Shown here: in pieces, positions 5,352 through 5,370 of the stretch
Position numbering within the stretch: the first letter of the stretch is position 1
Layout: every line of letters begins with the position of its first letter
Assembly (NCBI GenBank): GCA_016762995.1
Contig: JAESUT010000193.1
Coordinates: 1 to 5,370, forward strand
DNA length: 5,370 bases
Reading direction: 5' to 3'
Source of the DNA: Gammaproteobacteria bacterium
GTDB lineage: Bacteria; Pseudomonadota; Gammaproteobacteria; Pseudomonadales; Pseudohongiellaceae
Translations under genes and position numbers: made by a program
Notes under the pieces: model-generated
The model's input: the letters and a program-made list of their open reading frames with translations, nothing else
What the model was told of the DNA's origin: nothing
The model's database searches: none

Positions 5352-5370
5352 CACATAACAAACAGGTCAA
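5352..5370 (+). repeat. attC: attC7, left end only (cut by window)
   Basis: R'' CACATAAC (5352-5359) followed by AAACAGGTCAA resembles the left end of attC2-4 (CACATAACAA-CAAATCAA). It follows the rhodanese-like remnant by six bases. The rest lies beyond the window, so the array continues to the right. Confidence 0.85.

Larger units (their letters stand above)
939..5370 (+). mobile_element. Integron gene-cassette array, seven cassettes, last one incomplete
   Basis: Each unit starts with TTAT just after the G of a core site and ends with an attC ending in that G. Inferred cassettes are 1: 939-1373, 2: 1374-2419, 3: 2420-3114, 4: 3115-3715, 5: 3716-4318, 6: 4319 to a broken attC near 4912-4937, and 7: from about 4938 past the window end. 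Within each of cassettes 1-5 the opening TTATxxG pairs with the R'' box at its own end (exactly in 1-4, one mismatch in 5), as required for a cassette that was once a circle. Every gene is on the plus strand, one per cassette, with short leaders. Adjacent cassettes do not overlap. Homogeneous attC sites from cassette 2 onward fit a sedentary chromosomal integron. Confidence 0.9.

Overview
The window holds the start of a chromosomal-type integron. On the left, on the minus strand, is the 5' part of an integron integrase gene (intI) that runs off the window. Next comes a short attI region. From about position 939 to the right edge there is an array of gene cassettes, all on the plus strand, separated by attC recombination sites. 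The layout (intI pointing away, attI, then co-oriented single-gene cassettes with similar attC sites), the modest GC content and the integrase sequence suggest a sedentary chromosomal integron of a gammaproteobacterium, probably marine or aquatic. This is inference; the genus cannot be read from the window.

Left region (1-938). The integrase reads well from an ATG at 607 down to the first catalytic Arg of the tyrosine recombinase fold. It then meets a one-base frameshift in a run of six C (187-192, plus strand). After the shift the reading frame continues cleanly to the window edge, including the GKGRKDR hairpin with the catalytic Lys. As written, the integrase is truncated. The attI core GTTATAGG lies at 938-945.

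Array (939-5370). Cassette junctions fall after the G of each GTTATxxG core: cassette 1 939-1373 (TfoX N-terminal-domain-like protein), cassette 2 1374-2419 (about seven-helix His-containing membrane protein), cassettes 3-6 starting at 2420, 3115, 3716 and 4319, then a rhodanese-like cassette 7 whose own attC is cut by the window end. Cassettes 3-6 encode four diverged members of one family: an N-terminal membrane helix with an AE-[IL]-[VL]-[GS]-[AS] motif, then a helical, presumably cytoplasmic domain with a Y-K-x-G-I-L-like motif and, in three of four, a WW pair. Four successive cassettes of one uncharacterised membrane family is the most striking feature here.

Signs of decay. Besides intI, attC5 has lost the conserved AAC of its R'' box, attC6 keeps only its left half, and the rhodanese gene has two opposite frameshifts that cancel in length. 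If these are real and not sequencing errors, the integron is partly frozen: no functional local integrase, and cassettes 6 and 7 fused into one unit.
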